Of a stretch of DNA of 64,000 bases, positions 1 through 9,051 are shown piece by piece. The DNA lies in assembly GCF_034931025.1 (NCBI RefSeq), contig NZ_JAYGIL010000015.1, positions 1 through 64,000 of the forward strand. Reading direction: 5' to 3'. The notes below the pieces were generated by a model. That model had not been told where the DNA came from, ran no database searches, and saw nothing but the letters and a program-made list of their open reading frames with translations. Source of the DNA: Arcicella gelida (GTDB lineage: Bacteria > Bacteroidota > Bacteroidia > Cytophagales > Spirosomataceae). A program made the position numbers and the translations under genes. How positions within the stretch are numbered: position 1 is the first letter of the stretch; each line of letters opens with the position of its first letter.

Positions 1-690
1 AGTCAAATAAAATTGTATTTTTTTAATAAATCACCGTAAGTGAAATGAAAAATCCACCCAGAATATGAGTGGATTTTATTCTAAATCAATATCGAAAAAC
101 AATTTTCAAGGGAAGCCTATTCTGTTCAATGTTCTGAAATTAAGTCAAAGATGATTTCTATGACCTTAAAAATGAGAAGTTTTGTTCGACTTAAAAAAGA
201 AATTACGATAAGTATTGAAGTTGAAAATACAGGATAAATAAACTTATTAATTTAATAAACGCTGTTAATTTAAATTTTCAGAAAAATTCCCATCGTTTCT
301 TCCACTTCTAAAATTCAAAATTCAACTTTAGTGTAAGAGTAAGTCAATAGCTCGTATATAGTTAGTTACAGTGTTAACTTGCGTAAAATTTCATACTTCA
401 TCACACCAAATAAATCTATAAAATACTCATTTTACAATTTCTATTTACGGGGAACAGTACCATGTTGTTTGCAGAAGCAACTAAGCAACTGTAAAAATAT
501 AATTGCATTTTACAAAACGTTAAAATTATGACTAAGCGAAAAATCTCTTTGTTTGCTGTATTAATCTTACTTTTTTTGGTATGTATGGTAATGTCTGCCT
601 CCGTTCTCATTTGGGGATACGTAGAGTTTGCCTCATTGCTTTTATCCGATAATTTTTAAAAGATTGCTATCCATACCAATTGTTAATCTT
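1..690. other. Gene-free region upstream of the recG 3' end
   Basis: No convincing gene was found in these 690 bases. The only open frame of note is 64 codons on the minus strand (416-610), with no recognisable domain and AT-driven composition. The region is AT-rich and contains one clear hairpin near its left end (49-77). The flanking gene on the left lies outside the window, so the region could include its 3' untranslated part. Confidence 0.6.
49..77. terminator. Hairpin, probable bidirectional terminator
   Basis: A perfect 9-bp inverted repeat (AAAATCCAC at 49-57, GTGGATTTT at 69-77) encloses an 11-nt loop. A-rich sequence precedes it and T-rich sequence follows it, so it could work in either direction. 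It probably ends a transcript entering from outside the window. Confidence 0.5.
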
Positions 691-2787
691 TTAACTAATT
701 CTCGCCCAGTTGCTGGCATTGGCTCTTTGGTTTTCTACTTGCTCTTTTATCATAGCATTTTTGGGCAATTCTAAATCGTTGTCTTCTTCCAAAATAGCAG
801 TTGCAGATTCTCTGGCTACTCTCAGTATTTCCCCATCTTTAGCCAAGTCGGCAATGAGCAAATCTATCACACCACTTTGTTGCGTTCCCGATAAATCGCC
901 AGGTCCACGTAATTGTAAGTCAACATCAGCAATTTCAAAACCATCTGTTGTTCGTACCATGGTTTCTAAACGAATACGAGTATCTTTTGACAATTTTACG
1001 TCCGTCATCAAAATACAATAACTTTGCTCTGCACCACGACCAACTCGTCCACGTAATTGGTGCAATTGTGCCAAGCCAAAACGTTCGGCACTTTCTATCA
1101 CCATAATTGAAGCATTCGGTACATTTACGCCAACTTCAATCACAGTAGTTGCTACCATAATTTGCGTTTCTTTTTTGATGAAACGTTGCATTTCAAAATC
1201 CTTATCAGCAGGTTTCATTTTTCCATGAACGATACTTACATGATATTCTGGAAATGCACGAACGATACTTTCATAGCCATCCGTCAGGAATTTATAATCT
1301 AATTTTTCAGATTCTTCAATCAGTGGATAAACTACATATACTTGTCGCCCTTTTTTGATTTCATCTCGCATGAAACCAAAAACATTCAAACGATGCGAGT
1401 CGTAGCGATGGACAGTTTTAATCGGTTTTCGTCCTTTAGGTAGTTCATCAATGATTGAAACATCTAAATCTCCATAAAGTGTCATCGCCAAAGTTCTTGG
1501 AATTGGCGTAGCTGTCATCACCAAAATATGTGGATGTATCACTGAATTTTTCTCCCAAAGTTTTGCACGTTGTGCTACGCCAAAGCGATGTTGTTCATCA
1601 ATTACGACAAAACCTAAATTCTGAAATTGTACAATATCTTCCAAAATGGCATGCGTACCAACAAGTATTTTGAGCGAACCATCCAGCAAACCTTCATGAA
1701 TAATACCACGAGCTTTTTTACGAACAGAACCTGTTAATTTATCAATTTTAATACCAAGACTTTCGGCAAAATCTTTTAAACCTTGATAGTGCTGGTCAGC
1801 TAAAATTTCAGTAGGAGCAATGATACAAGCCTGTGTCCCATTACTGATTGCCAAAAGCATACAAATAAATGCGACAATGGTTTTACCAGAACCCACATCT
1901 CCTTGCAATAATCGGTTCATTTGTTTGCCCGATTTCATATCTTCAAAAATCTCTTTAATTACTTTCTTTTGAGCATTGGTTAAATCAAAAGGTAAGTGAT
2001 TTTTGTAGAATTCTGTCACCAAACTTGTACTCTTAAATACTTGTCCGTTGTAATCAATTCTTCGGCTCAACTTTTGTTTGATAAGTCTGAGCTGATTATA
2101 AAAAAGTTCTTCAAACTTCAATCTACGTTTTGCTTGATGTAGCCAAGCTTCTGATTGTGGAAGATGAATGTTATAAACAGCATCTTTTTTTTCAACCAAA
2201 CGGAATTTTAGTCTGAGATTATCAGGAAGCGTTTCTCGGATTTTATCGTAAGCCAAATCCAACAAATTGCGTTGCATAGTCGCAATTACTTTTGAGTCGA
2301 TATAACGTTTTTTGAGCTTTTCAGTTAAACTATAAACAGGCTGAAAGTAACCACCTTTTTCATTGATAGGATTTGGTAATTCCATTTCTGGATGTTGCAT
2401 TTGCGGGCGACCTTGAAAAAAAGCAGGTTTTCCATAAATGATATATTCAGTACTAGGTCTTAATTTTTTCTCTAAAAAACTTACTCCTTGAAACCAAGTA
2501 AGTTCCATTGAGCCTGTTCCATCCGAAAACTGAGCCGTCAATCTGGCTTTGTGTCCTTCGCCAATTTTTTCTACAAAATGTAGTCTCCCTTTAATTTGGG
2601 CAACATCCATACCATCATATAAGTCGGAAATTTTATGAAACTTAGTGCGGTCTTCGTAGCGAAAAGGATAGTATTGAATTAAATCTCCATAGGTGAAAAT
2701 TTGTAGTTCGGTATTCAATAGTAAAGCTCTTGCAGCACCTACTCCTTTGAGAAATTCTATACGAGTATCGAAAAAATTGTTTTGCAT
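691..2787 (-). CDS. recG: ATP-dependent DNA helicase RecG
   Basis: RecG is a monomeric superfamily 2 helicase that reverses stalled replication forks and branch-migrates Holliday junctions. The 698-aa length is normal. An N-terminal wedge/OB domain (about residues 60-150) is followed by two helicase lobes. Walker A GDVGSGKT lies at residues 296-303, the DEQH box with the RecG-typical DEQHRFGVAQR follows, then the TATPIPRT motif and the motif VI region QLRGRVGRG. ATG at 2787 puts the conserved N-terminus in place; no alternative is needed. It appears to be transcribed alone, diverging from the secreted protein gene at 3037. Confidence 0.96.
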   Translation of the reverse strand: MQNNFFDTRIEFLKGVGAARALLLNTELQIFTYGDLIQYYPFRYEDRTKFHKISDLYDGMDVAQIKGRLHFVEKIGEGHKARLTAQFSDGTGSMELTWFQGVSFLEKKLRPSTEYIIYGKPAFFQGRPQMQHPEMELPNPINEKGGYFQPVYSLTEKLKKRYIDSKVIATMQRNLLDLAYDKIRETLPDNLRLKFRLVEKKDAVYNIHLPQSEAWLHQAKRRLKFEELFYNQLRLIKQKLSRRIDYNGQVFKSTSLVTEFYKNHLPFDLTNAQKKVIKEIFEDMKSGKQMNRLLQGDVGSGKTIVAFICMLLAISNGTQACIIAPTEILADQHYQGLKDFAESLGIKIDKLTGSVRKKARGIIHEGLLDGSLKILVGTHAILEDIVQFQNLGFVVIDEQHRFGVAQRAKLWEKNSVIHPHILVMTATPIPRTLAMTLYGDLDVSIIDELPKGRKPIKTVHRYDSHRLNVFGFMRDEIKKGRQVYVVYPLIEESEKLDYKFLTDGYESIVRAFPEYHVSIVHGKMKPADKDFEMQRFIKKETQIMVATTVIEVGVNVPNASIMVIESAERFGLAQLHQLRGRVGRGAEQSYCILMTDVKLSKDTRIRLETMVRTTDGFEIADVDLQLRGPGDLSGTQQSGVIDLLIADLAKDGEILRVARESATAILEEDNDLELPKNAMIKEQVENQRANASNWARIS

Positions 2788-3036
2788 AATTTACACTTAA
2801 TTGCAACGTTATTAGTAAGTTAGTAGTCTTAAATGTATCCTTACAGATTATCCCTTCAATCGTTCTTCTCTCTATCAAACACATAATTTTTATTACCAAG
2901 AAAAAACAATTATGTGAAAATACTGATTTTTAAATCAAAATACTCAAGACCTTCCCCTCATAATTCGCCTAAATATCCTTCATACCTTTTTATTTCTACT
3001 TTTTGAATACTCAATATGCTCTGAAATCCAAAAACT

Positions 3037-5466
3037 ATGAAGAAAATTTACAGCATTTTTATACTGTTTACGTGCCTTTTATTGAGCTTTGAACTTAAAG
3101 CTAGTCATATTCTTGGAGGGAATTTTAGCCTTGTCAGAGGGAGTACACATGGTGCATTTACTTTAACGATGCACGTGTATTTTGATAAAGTACGTAGAAC
3201 CCCTAATCAGGAAGATAATGGATTAAAAGTTGGTATTTTTAGGAAAAGAGACAATGTTCTGATGAGAACGCTAGTTTTATTTGCTAATGATTTGAATGGA
3301 CAACCATTTGTTTACAACAACGCCGCTTGTGCTACTACTCAAGGCTTAGATATTGTCAATATTACTTATACACAAAATTTACAGCTAGACCCAACTCAAT
3401 ATACTGATGCAGAAGGTTATTATATTATACATGATAGATGTTGTAGAAATGTAGCTAATAATATTCGTAACTCAGAAAATACTGGCATGCTGTTTTATTT
3501 GGAGTTTCCAGCTTTAAAGAAAAATGGAGCAGATTTTGTTAATTCTTCTCCAGAGTTTTCTTTTCCTAAAGGTGAATATATTTGTAAAGGACAGCCATTT
3601 AGTTTTGATAATTCTGCTACAGATGCCGATGGCGACCAATTGCGTTACTCTTTTGTAACACCTTACAGAGGGTTTAGCTCACCAGGAATGAATGGTACTC
3701 CTAACCCAATTGGCTCTTCTAATATGCCAACTATTACATGGAATAGTGGATATAGTGCTACAACTGCCATTCCAGCGGAAAGCCCAGGCATGAAGATTGA
3801 TAATCAAGGAATAATTACGCTCACGGCTACCGAACTTGGGCTTTTTGTCTATTCTGTTTTGGTTGAAGAAATACGAAACGGCGTAGTGATTGGTCAGACC
3901 CGAAGGGATTTTCAATTGAAAGTAATAGACTGTTTTGATGCTCCAGCAAAACCTGCTGTTTTTAGAGATTTAGCTCCTGTGAAAATTCATGCAACCACGA
4001 TTGATTTCTGTCATTATGGTTTTGTAGAACTCGCTACTGAAATTAATGTAAGATATACCTATCAATGGCAAAAAGACAATGTTAATCTAGCCAACGAAAA
4101 TCGCTATAAAATTAGAGTGGATGAGCCTGGGAAATATACTGTGATTATTGGCTACAATACAGGTTGTAGCGAAACATCAACTTCTGATGAAACCATCGTA
4201 AAAAAAGTAACAGGGGAACAATATGCTATTAGTCCTGATGAAAAAAAGGTTTGTCTTGATGAGATTCCAGTTAAACTAACGATTCAAAAACAAGATGGAA
4301 GTACTTTTGCGACAAGTGCGTATAGTTATTCTTGGACTCGTAATAGTTTTGATGTTCCAAACAGTGATAGTCACGAAATGGAAGTTAGTATTTCTGGAGA
4401 ATATCGGGCAAGAATGACTCAAATTGGAGGTATTTGCGAATATGAACCAATTACTAAAGTAACAGTTTATGCTTTACCTGATGCTTTGTTTACAAACCGA
4501 ATTGATAAAAAGGTAATCTGCGATGGAGAAAGTATTCCATTAATTGCTAATCAAGGCTACAATTTAAAGTATGATTGGTATAAAGATGATGTTTCCATTC
4601 AAAATTCAGCCGATAATAAATTTGATGTGAAAACTTCAGGTATTTACAAAGTACAGGTTACGGATGAAAACAATTGTAAAAAAATGTCGGATACTTTAAA
4701 ACTGACAGTCAATCCATTAACGACCATCAAATTTGATACAATTTCCCCCTTTTGTGGTACGGCAAATCTGAAACTTGATTTACTAAATTATGTTACCCCT
4801 TATGATGCAACGATGGCAAAATTCATAGGTAGAGGAGTAAATGGCACTACTTTTTCTCCTTTGATTTATGGTGCTTCGCCCATTACTTATCAATATACCA
4901 ATGGTTTTGGTTGTGTTTCTAAAATCACTAGAATCACTTTTGTGGATTTGCCCCCCAAAGTATTATTGGGCAACGATGTAGTGATTTTCAGAGGAGATAC
5001 TATTACGCTAAAAAGCCAAGCAAGCGGAGGTTTTGATAATAATCTAACTTACGAATGGTCGCCAGCCAATAGTTTAAATAATGCTAATATTCCAACGCCA
5101 ATAGCTTCGCCAATTGCAGATACTGAATATACATTAAAAGTAACCTCATCCCTAAGTAATTGTACCAATACTGATGATATTTTGGTGAAAGTAAAAGCAA
5201 AAATTATTGTTCCTTCAGGTTTTACTCCTAACGAAGACAATGTGAATGATGTTTGGGTGTTGGAAGGAATCGAAGAATATCCCAATGCTGAAGTGAAAAT
5301 TTATAACCGTTGGGGAAGTGAAATTTTTAGCACAATAAATTATTCGTCCAATCCTTTTAATGGGCGAAAAGACAGTGAAAATTTGCCAGCAGCTACTTAT
5401 TATTACGTCATCAAAGCAGATGATGACATTCGTCCAATTACAGGATATTTAACCATTGTTCGATAA
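3037..5466 (+). CDS. Large secreted protein with gliding-motility/T9SS type B C-terminal domain
   Basis: 809 aa. Residues 1-22 form a signal peptide (MKK, hydrophobic core, FELKASHI). The body contains Ig/PKD-like beta-sandwich segments. The last ~85 residues are a CHU_C (gliding-motility-associated) domain: VPSGFTPNEDNVNDVW, then VKIYNRWGSEIF and the terminal ITGYLTIVR. In Bacteroidota this domain directs type IX secretion and surface anchoring. The gene therefore probably encodes a surface adhesin; no catalytic motif is visible. Several Cys residues suggest disulfides. It stands alone between recG and nuoB, so the context adds little about its ligand. Confidence 0.88.
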   Translation: MKKIYSIFILFTCLLLSFELKASHILGGNFSLVRGSTHGAFTLTMHVYFDKVRRTPNQEDNGLKVGIFRKRDNVLMRTLVLFANDLNGQPFVYNNAACATTQGLDIVNITYTQNLQLDPTQYTDAEGYYIIHDRCCRNVANNIRNSENTGMLFYLEFPALKKNGADFVNSSPEFSFPKGEYICKGQPFSFDNSATDADGDQLRYSFVTPYRGFSSPGMNGTPNPIGSSNMPTITWNSGYSATTAIPAESPGMKIDNQGIITLTATELGLFVYSVLVEEIRNGVVIGQTRRDFQLKVIDCFDAPAKPAVFRDLAPVKIHATTIDFCHYGFVELATEINVRYTYQWQKDNVNLANENRYKIRVDEPGKYTVIIGYNTGCSETSTSDETIVKKVTGEQYAISPDEKKVCLDEIPVKLTIQKQDGSTFATSAYSYSWTRNSFDVPNSDSHEMEVSISGEYRARMTQIGGICEYEPITKVTVYALPDALFTNRIDKKVICDGESIPLIANQGYNLKYDWYKDDVSIQNSADNKFDVKTSGIYKVQVTDENNCKKMSDTLKLTVNPLTTIKFDTISPFCGTANLKLDLLNYVTPYDATMAKFIGRGVNGTTFSPLIYGASPITYQYTNGFGCVSKITRITFVDLPPKVLLGNDVVIFRGDTITLKSQASGGFDNNLTYEWSPANSLNNANIPTPIASPIADTEYTLKVTSSLSNCTNTDDILVKVKAKIIVPSGFTPNEDNVNDVWVLEGIEEYPNAEVKIYNRWGSEIFSTINYSSNPFNGRKDSENLPAATYYYVIKADDDIRPITGYLTIVR

Positions 5467-5503
5467 TTTTTGAGAATAAACCAATAAAATGCAGGATTGA
5501 GAT

Positions 5504-5511
5504 TAAATTTG
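5504..5511 (+). promoter_or_regulatory. Candidate -7 promoter box (TAAATTTG) ahead of nuoB
   Basis: TAAATTTG matches the Bacteroidota sigma-70 -7 consensus TAnnTTTG and lies 43 bp before the nuoB ATG. No TTG -33 element is found at the usual 17-23 bp spacing, so this is a weak call based on the -7 box and its position only. Confidence 0.35.
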
Positions 5512-5553
5512 CAGTTCGGGATAAGTTATTTTATCCTCAAAATCTAAATCATT

Positions 5554-6108
5554 ATGCAAGGATTACTCGATCAACAGTTCAATGAAGGCGGTGTTGTAAT
5601 TACCAAAGTAGATGACCTCATCAATTGGGCAAGGCTTAGCTCGCTTTGGCCTATGGGTTTTGGTTTGGCTTGTTGTGCTATTGAAATGATGCAAACGATG
5701 GCTTCTGGCTATGATTTAGACCGTTTTGGGGTTTTTCCGAGACCTTCGCCACGCCAGTCAGATGTGATGATTGTAGCAGGAACAGTTACTTTCAAAATGG
5801 CTGATAGAATTCGTCGCCTTTATGAACAAATGCCCGAACCTCGTTATGTAATTTCGATGGGAAGTTGTTCAAATTGTGGAGGTCCTTACTGGGAACATGG
5901 TTATCACGTTGTAAAAGGTGTTGACAGAATTATTCCAGTAGATGTATATGTGCCAGGTTGTCCACCTCGTCCAGAAGCTTTAATTGGTGGTTTTTTACAG
6001 TTGCAAGAAAAAATCAGAAATGAAAGCTTGGTTGCTCCTAAAGCATTATTAGAAATGGAAGCAGAAGAGGCAAGAAACCAAAAACCAGCCTTTGCTGTGA
6101 AAGCATAA
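5554..6108 (+). CDS. nuoB: NADH-quinone oxidoreductase subunit B
   Basis: 184 aa, normal length. NuoB carries the terminal iron-sulfur cluster N2 of complex I and hands electrons to quinone at the membrane-facing end of the peripheral arm. All cluster ligands are visible: tandem Cys40-Cys41 in GLACCAIEMM, Cys105 in SMGSCSNCGG and Cys136 in VPGCPPRPE. The gene is followed after 5 nt by nuoC, so they are co-transcribed. Unusually, neither nuoA upstream nor nuoD downstream is present: the pair is flanked by a T9SS protein and a glycosyltransferase. The other subunits must be encoded elsewhere. Confidence 0.96.
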   Translation: MQGLLDQQFNEGGVVITKVDDLINWARLSSLWPMGFGLACCAIEMMQTMASGYDLDRFGVFPRPSPRQSDVMIVAGTVTFKMADRIRRLYEQMPEPRYVISMGSCSNCGGPYWEHGYHVVKGVDRIIPVDVYVPGCPPRPEALIGGFLQLQEKIRNESLVAPKALLEMEAEEARNQKPAFAVKA

Positions 6109-6113
6109 ACAAG

Positions 6114-6602
6114 ATGAACATAGAGAACTTTAAAAATATTCTGATAGAAAAATTCGGAGAAGCGATCATACTTCAATCCGATTACCAAAGTATTACAGTA
6201 CCCACGGCAAATATTGCAGAGGTGTGCAATTTGATGCTTGAACATGAAGAATGTTATTTCGATATGCTTTCTTGTTTGACGGCTTTAGATAATGGTGTGG
6301 ATAAAGGTACGATGGAAGTAATTTATAATTTGTACTCCATTCCCTACGAACATAAATTGATGCTGAAAGTGATTTTTCCAAGAAATGAAAAAGGCGAAGC
6401 TTTACCAGAAGTACCAACAGTAAGCCATATTTGGAAAACGGCTGATTGGCACGAAAGAGAAGCTTTTGATTTAGTAGGAATTAATTTTATAGGTCATCCA
6501 GATTTACGAAGAATTCTTTTGCCAGAAGATTGGGACGGGCATCCGCTCAGAAAAGATTACCAAGCACAAGAATATTATCACGGCATTCAAGTAAAGTATT
6601 GA
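6114..6602 (+). CDS. nuoC: NADH-quinone oxidoreductase subunit C
   Basis: 162 aa. NuoC (30-kDa subunit family) is part of the hydrophilic arm of complex I and helps position the N2/quinone site with NuoB and NuoD. The family signature near the C-terminus is clear: DWHEREAFDLVGINF followed by HPDLRRILLPEDWDGHPLRKDY. It is a stand-alone NuoC, not a NuoCD fusion. It follows nuoB after 5 nt, and the glycosyltransferase gene starts 17 nt after its stop, so all three may share one transcript. Confidence 0.94.
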   Translation: MNIENFKNILIEKFGEAIILQSDYQSITVPTANIAEVCNLMLEHEECYFDMLSCLTALDNGVDKGTMEVIYNLYSIPYEHKLMLKVIFPRNEKGEALPEVPTVSHIWKTADWHEREAFDLVGINFIGHPDLRRILLPEDWDGHPLRKDYQAQEYYHGIQVKY

Positions 6603-6619
6603 TTTCAATTTAAAACCAA

Positions 6620-7363
6620 ATGAAAATTAGCGTAGTTCTGATTACTTTTAATTCTGAAAAAACACTGGCTAAAGTATTGGAAGCCGTTACTTGGGCAGAT
6701 GAAATTGTGCTGGTGGATTCTGGAAGTAGTGATAAAACGCTAAAAATTGCTGAAGTTTTTAAGGCAAAAGTAATATACCGAAAGTTTGATAATTATGGTA
6801 GTCAAAAGAATTTTGCTACACTTCAAGCATCAAACGATTGGATTCTTTCTTTAGACGATGATGAAATTTTAAGTACTGAATTACAAACAGAAATTCAGAA
6901 TTTATCCCTTGAAAATACTGAATTTCAAGCGTATAAAATCCCTCGCTCTCTGATTTTTCTTGGTAAATTATTGCGTTTTAGTGGCGAATACAAAAGACTT
7001 ACGCTACGACTTTTCAACAGAAATTTCGGCAATTGGAATACTGAACACGTTCACGAAAGTGTGGAAATAAAAGGGAAAATTGGTGTGTTAGCGAATCATA
7101 TTTTACACGATAGTTATCGTGATTTGACGGATTACTTCAATAAATTCAATAAATATACTTCGCTCGGAGCAAAAACGTTGGCGGAACGTGGAAAGAAAGC
7201 TTCCGTTTCAACCATCGTTTTGCGTTTCCCGATTACTTTCCTAAAAGTTTACTTCCTAAAAGCCGCCTGTTTAGATGGCTACGCTGGTTTTATGTGGGCA
7301 TTGCTTTCGGCGATGAACCCCGTCATTAAATATGCGAAACTGAAGGAATCAGAAAGTCTTTAG
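6620..7363 (+). CDS. Family 2 glycosyltransferase, WaaE/KdtX-like
   Basis: 247 aa. It has a GT-A fold with the N-terminal MKISVVLITFNSEKTLAKVL, the nucleotide-binding acidic motif VDSGSSDKT, and LSLDDDE, where the DxD-type acidic cluster holds the metal and nucleotide sugar. Related enzymes (WaaE/KdtX, lipooligosaccharide glucosyltransferases) add a hexose to the LPS inner core on the cytoplasmic face. Acceptor and donor cannot be read from sequence. The last 38 nt overlap the 3' end of the convergent deacetylase gene. It is placed directly behind nuoC, which is functionally unrelated. Confidence 0.85.
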   Translation: MKISVVLITFNSEKTLAKVLEAVTWADEIVLVDSGSSDKTLKIAEVFKAKVIYRKFDNYGSQKNFATLQASNDWILSLDDDEILSTELQTEIQNLSLENTEFQAYKIPRSLIFLGKLLRFSGEYKRLTLRLFNRNFGNWNTEHVHESVEIKGKIGVLANHILHDSYRDLTDYFNKFNKYTSLGAKTLAERGKKASVSTIVLRFPITFLKVYFLKAACLDGYAGFMWALLSAMNPVIKYAKLKESESL

Positions 7364-8117
7364 TCGTTTTAAATTCAAAACCTTCTTTTTGTAAAAAAGC
7401 CATCAATTTATCGAATCGCTCCAACATTTTTTTGCCGTTATTTCTGTGCAAATAAAATGGATACTTAGCTCCGTTGGGCAAATCTGTATAATCGGTAAAC
7501 TCCCAAGGATGAAAGTATAAATGCAAATAACCATCAGCTTCCACTACTTTTTTGCATAAGTAAAAGAAGTAAGACAATGGAAAATTATGAAAAGCAATCC
7601 AAAACAAAGGTACACGCCAAGCAGGCGAAACCGAAGCTGGAAAATGAATTAAATCATTTTCAGTAAAAAAGGTACGAGAAATATGTCGGTAATCGTATCG
7701 TCCCGGCAAATAAGTCGGATTGATAGAAGCATTATACAAATAACCCGCTTCCAACAAATCAGCATCCGAAACGGGTGCCATTCTTGGCATTCTAAAACCT
7801 ACAACTTCTTTTTGCGTAATGTTTTCTAAAATAGCTTTAGAAGTACTCAAATCCTCTTTTTTATGACTTGAATGATAATGATTATGCGAAGCAATTTCAT
7901 GCTTTTTGCTTAAATCTTTGATTTGTTCGGTTTTTGCCAAAGCGTAAACGCCCGTGCAATAAAACGTTGCGGAGGCATTGTACTTGTCCAAAACAGAGGT
8001 AATGGTTTGTAAACCTTGATTAGAAGTAGCGATTTGTTCATCCATCGCAGGTTTTCCACCATATTCAAAAGGCATATCAAACTCTTCTACATCAAAACTC
8101 AACAAGGCTATTTTCAT
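7326..8117 (-). CDS. Polysaccharide deacetylase family protein (NodB fold)
   Basis: 263 aa. The N-terminal FDVEEFD (Asp9 region) and the HNHYH stretch at residues 78-82 fit the NodB metal site (Asp plus HxxxH), and FRMPRMAP carries the conserved arginine motif. No signal peptide is present, so it should act in the cytoplasm. Its start overlaps the 3' end of the upstream GT2 gene by 26 nt, indicating translational coupling. Beside a polyprenyl-phosphate GT2 and a GT87 enzyme it resembles the ArnD/ArnC arrangement, in which a lipid-linked acylated amino sugar is deacylated before transfer. That role is inferred from context only. Confidence 0.82.
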   Translation of the reverse strand: MKIALLSFDVEEFDMPFEYGGKPAMDEQIATSNQGLQTITSVLDKYNASATFYCTGVYALAKTEQIKDLSKKHEIASHNHYHSSHKKEDLSTSKAILENITQKEVVGFRMPRMAPVSDADLLEAGYLYNASINPTYLPGRYDYRHISRTFFTENDLIHFPASVSPAWRVPLFWIAFHNFPLSYFFYLCKKVVEADGYLHLYFHPWEFTDYTDLPNGAKYPFYLHRNNGKKMLERFDKLMAFLQKEGFEFKTTKDFLIPSVSHI

Positions 8118-9051
8118 GAATATTTTGTTCTTGTATAATGTACAAAGGTCTTTCTTTATTTTGGATTAAAATTTTACCAATATAAATTCCTAAAACACCG
8201 AGTACAATTAAATTTAATCCTCCAAAAAAGGCAATCGTCATTAAGATTGAAGCCCAACCGTCAACAGCCTGCCCGATTGCAAAACTATAAAGTACATAAG
8301 GCAAATACAAAAATGACATCAATGCAAAAAAGAAACCAATATAAATTGCAGTATAAAGTGGTTTGATACTGAACGAAGTAATGCCCGCCAAAGCCAACCG
8401 CATCATTTTAGCGAAAGTATATTTACTTTCTCCAGCAAAACGCTTGTTAGCTTTGTATTTTATGGTGGCTTGGTCGTAGCCAATCCATTGAATCATTCCT
8501 CTTAAAAAAACATCTTGTTCTTTGGTGTTTTTTAAGGTTTCTGTTACTTGTCGGTCGATTAAACGGAAATCAGCCTGACCAGGTTCTAACTTTAAATCGC
8601 TTACTTTATTCAATACTTGATAAAAACCTTTGCTTGACTGTTTTTTGAACCATGATAAATCTTGGTCTTCTTCACGAAGTGTATTGACCATGTTCACTTT
8701 TTTCTTCAACCAAAGGTCAATCAATTCGGGAATCATCTCAGGCGGATGTTGCAAATCGCTATCCATCATAATAATGGCGTCGGCATTGATGGTATCAATG
8801 CCAGCTTTTAAAGCAATTTGTTGTCCGAAATTCCTAGAAAAGGAAAGATATTTAACGGATTCATCTTTCTTCGCTAATGTTCTAATTACCGAAAGCGTAT
8901 CATCTTTACTGCCATCGTTTACAAAACAAAACTCAAAGGAATAAGGAAGTTTATCAATTACTTTTTTTACGGCATGATAAAAAACTAAAAGGTTTTCACC
9001 TTCATTGTACGCTGCCGAGAGGATACAAATGTTTAGTCTTGATTGATCCAT
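8092..9051 (-). CDS. Polyprenyl-phosphate-type glycosyltransferase family 2 (GtrB/ArnC-like)
   Basis: 319 aa. A GT-A domain with FVNDGSKDDT and MDSDLQHPPEMI (the dolichol-phosphate mannose synthase/GtrB signature) is followed by two C-terminal transmembrane helices (about residues 230-255 and 265-290). Enzymes of this shape move a sugar from a nucleotide donor to undecaprenyl phosphate on the inner face of the cytoplasmic membrane. It overlaps both neighbours (19 nt with the GT87 gene, 26 nt with the deacetylase gene), so the three form a tightly coupled operon transcribed GT87, GT2, deacetylase. Confidence 0.88.
   Translation of the reverse strand: MDQSRLNICILSAAYNEGENLLVFYHAVKKVIDKLPYSFEFCFVNDGSKDDTLSVIRTLAKKDESVKYLSFSRNFGQQIALKAGIDTINADAIIMMDSDLQHPPEMIPELIDLWLKKKVNMVNTLREEDQDLSWFKKQSSKGFYQVLNKVSDLKLEPGQADFRLIDRQVTETLKNTKEQDVFLRGMIQWIGYDQATIKYKANKRFAGESKYTFAKMMRLALAGITSFSIKPLYTAIYIGFFFALMSFLYLPYVLYSFAIGQAVDGWASILMTIAFFGGLNLIVLGVLGIYIGKILIQNKERPLYIIQEQNIHENSLVEF

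Noticed and set aside
416..610. Minus-strand 64-codon ORF
   Set aside because: AT-rich, no domain, no promoter or partner; likely chance.
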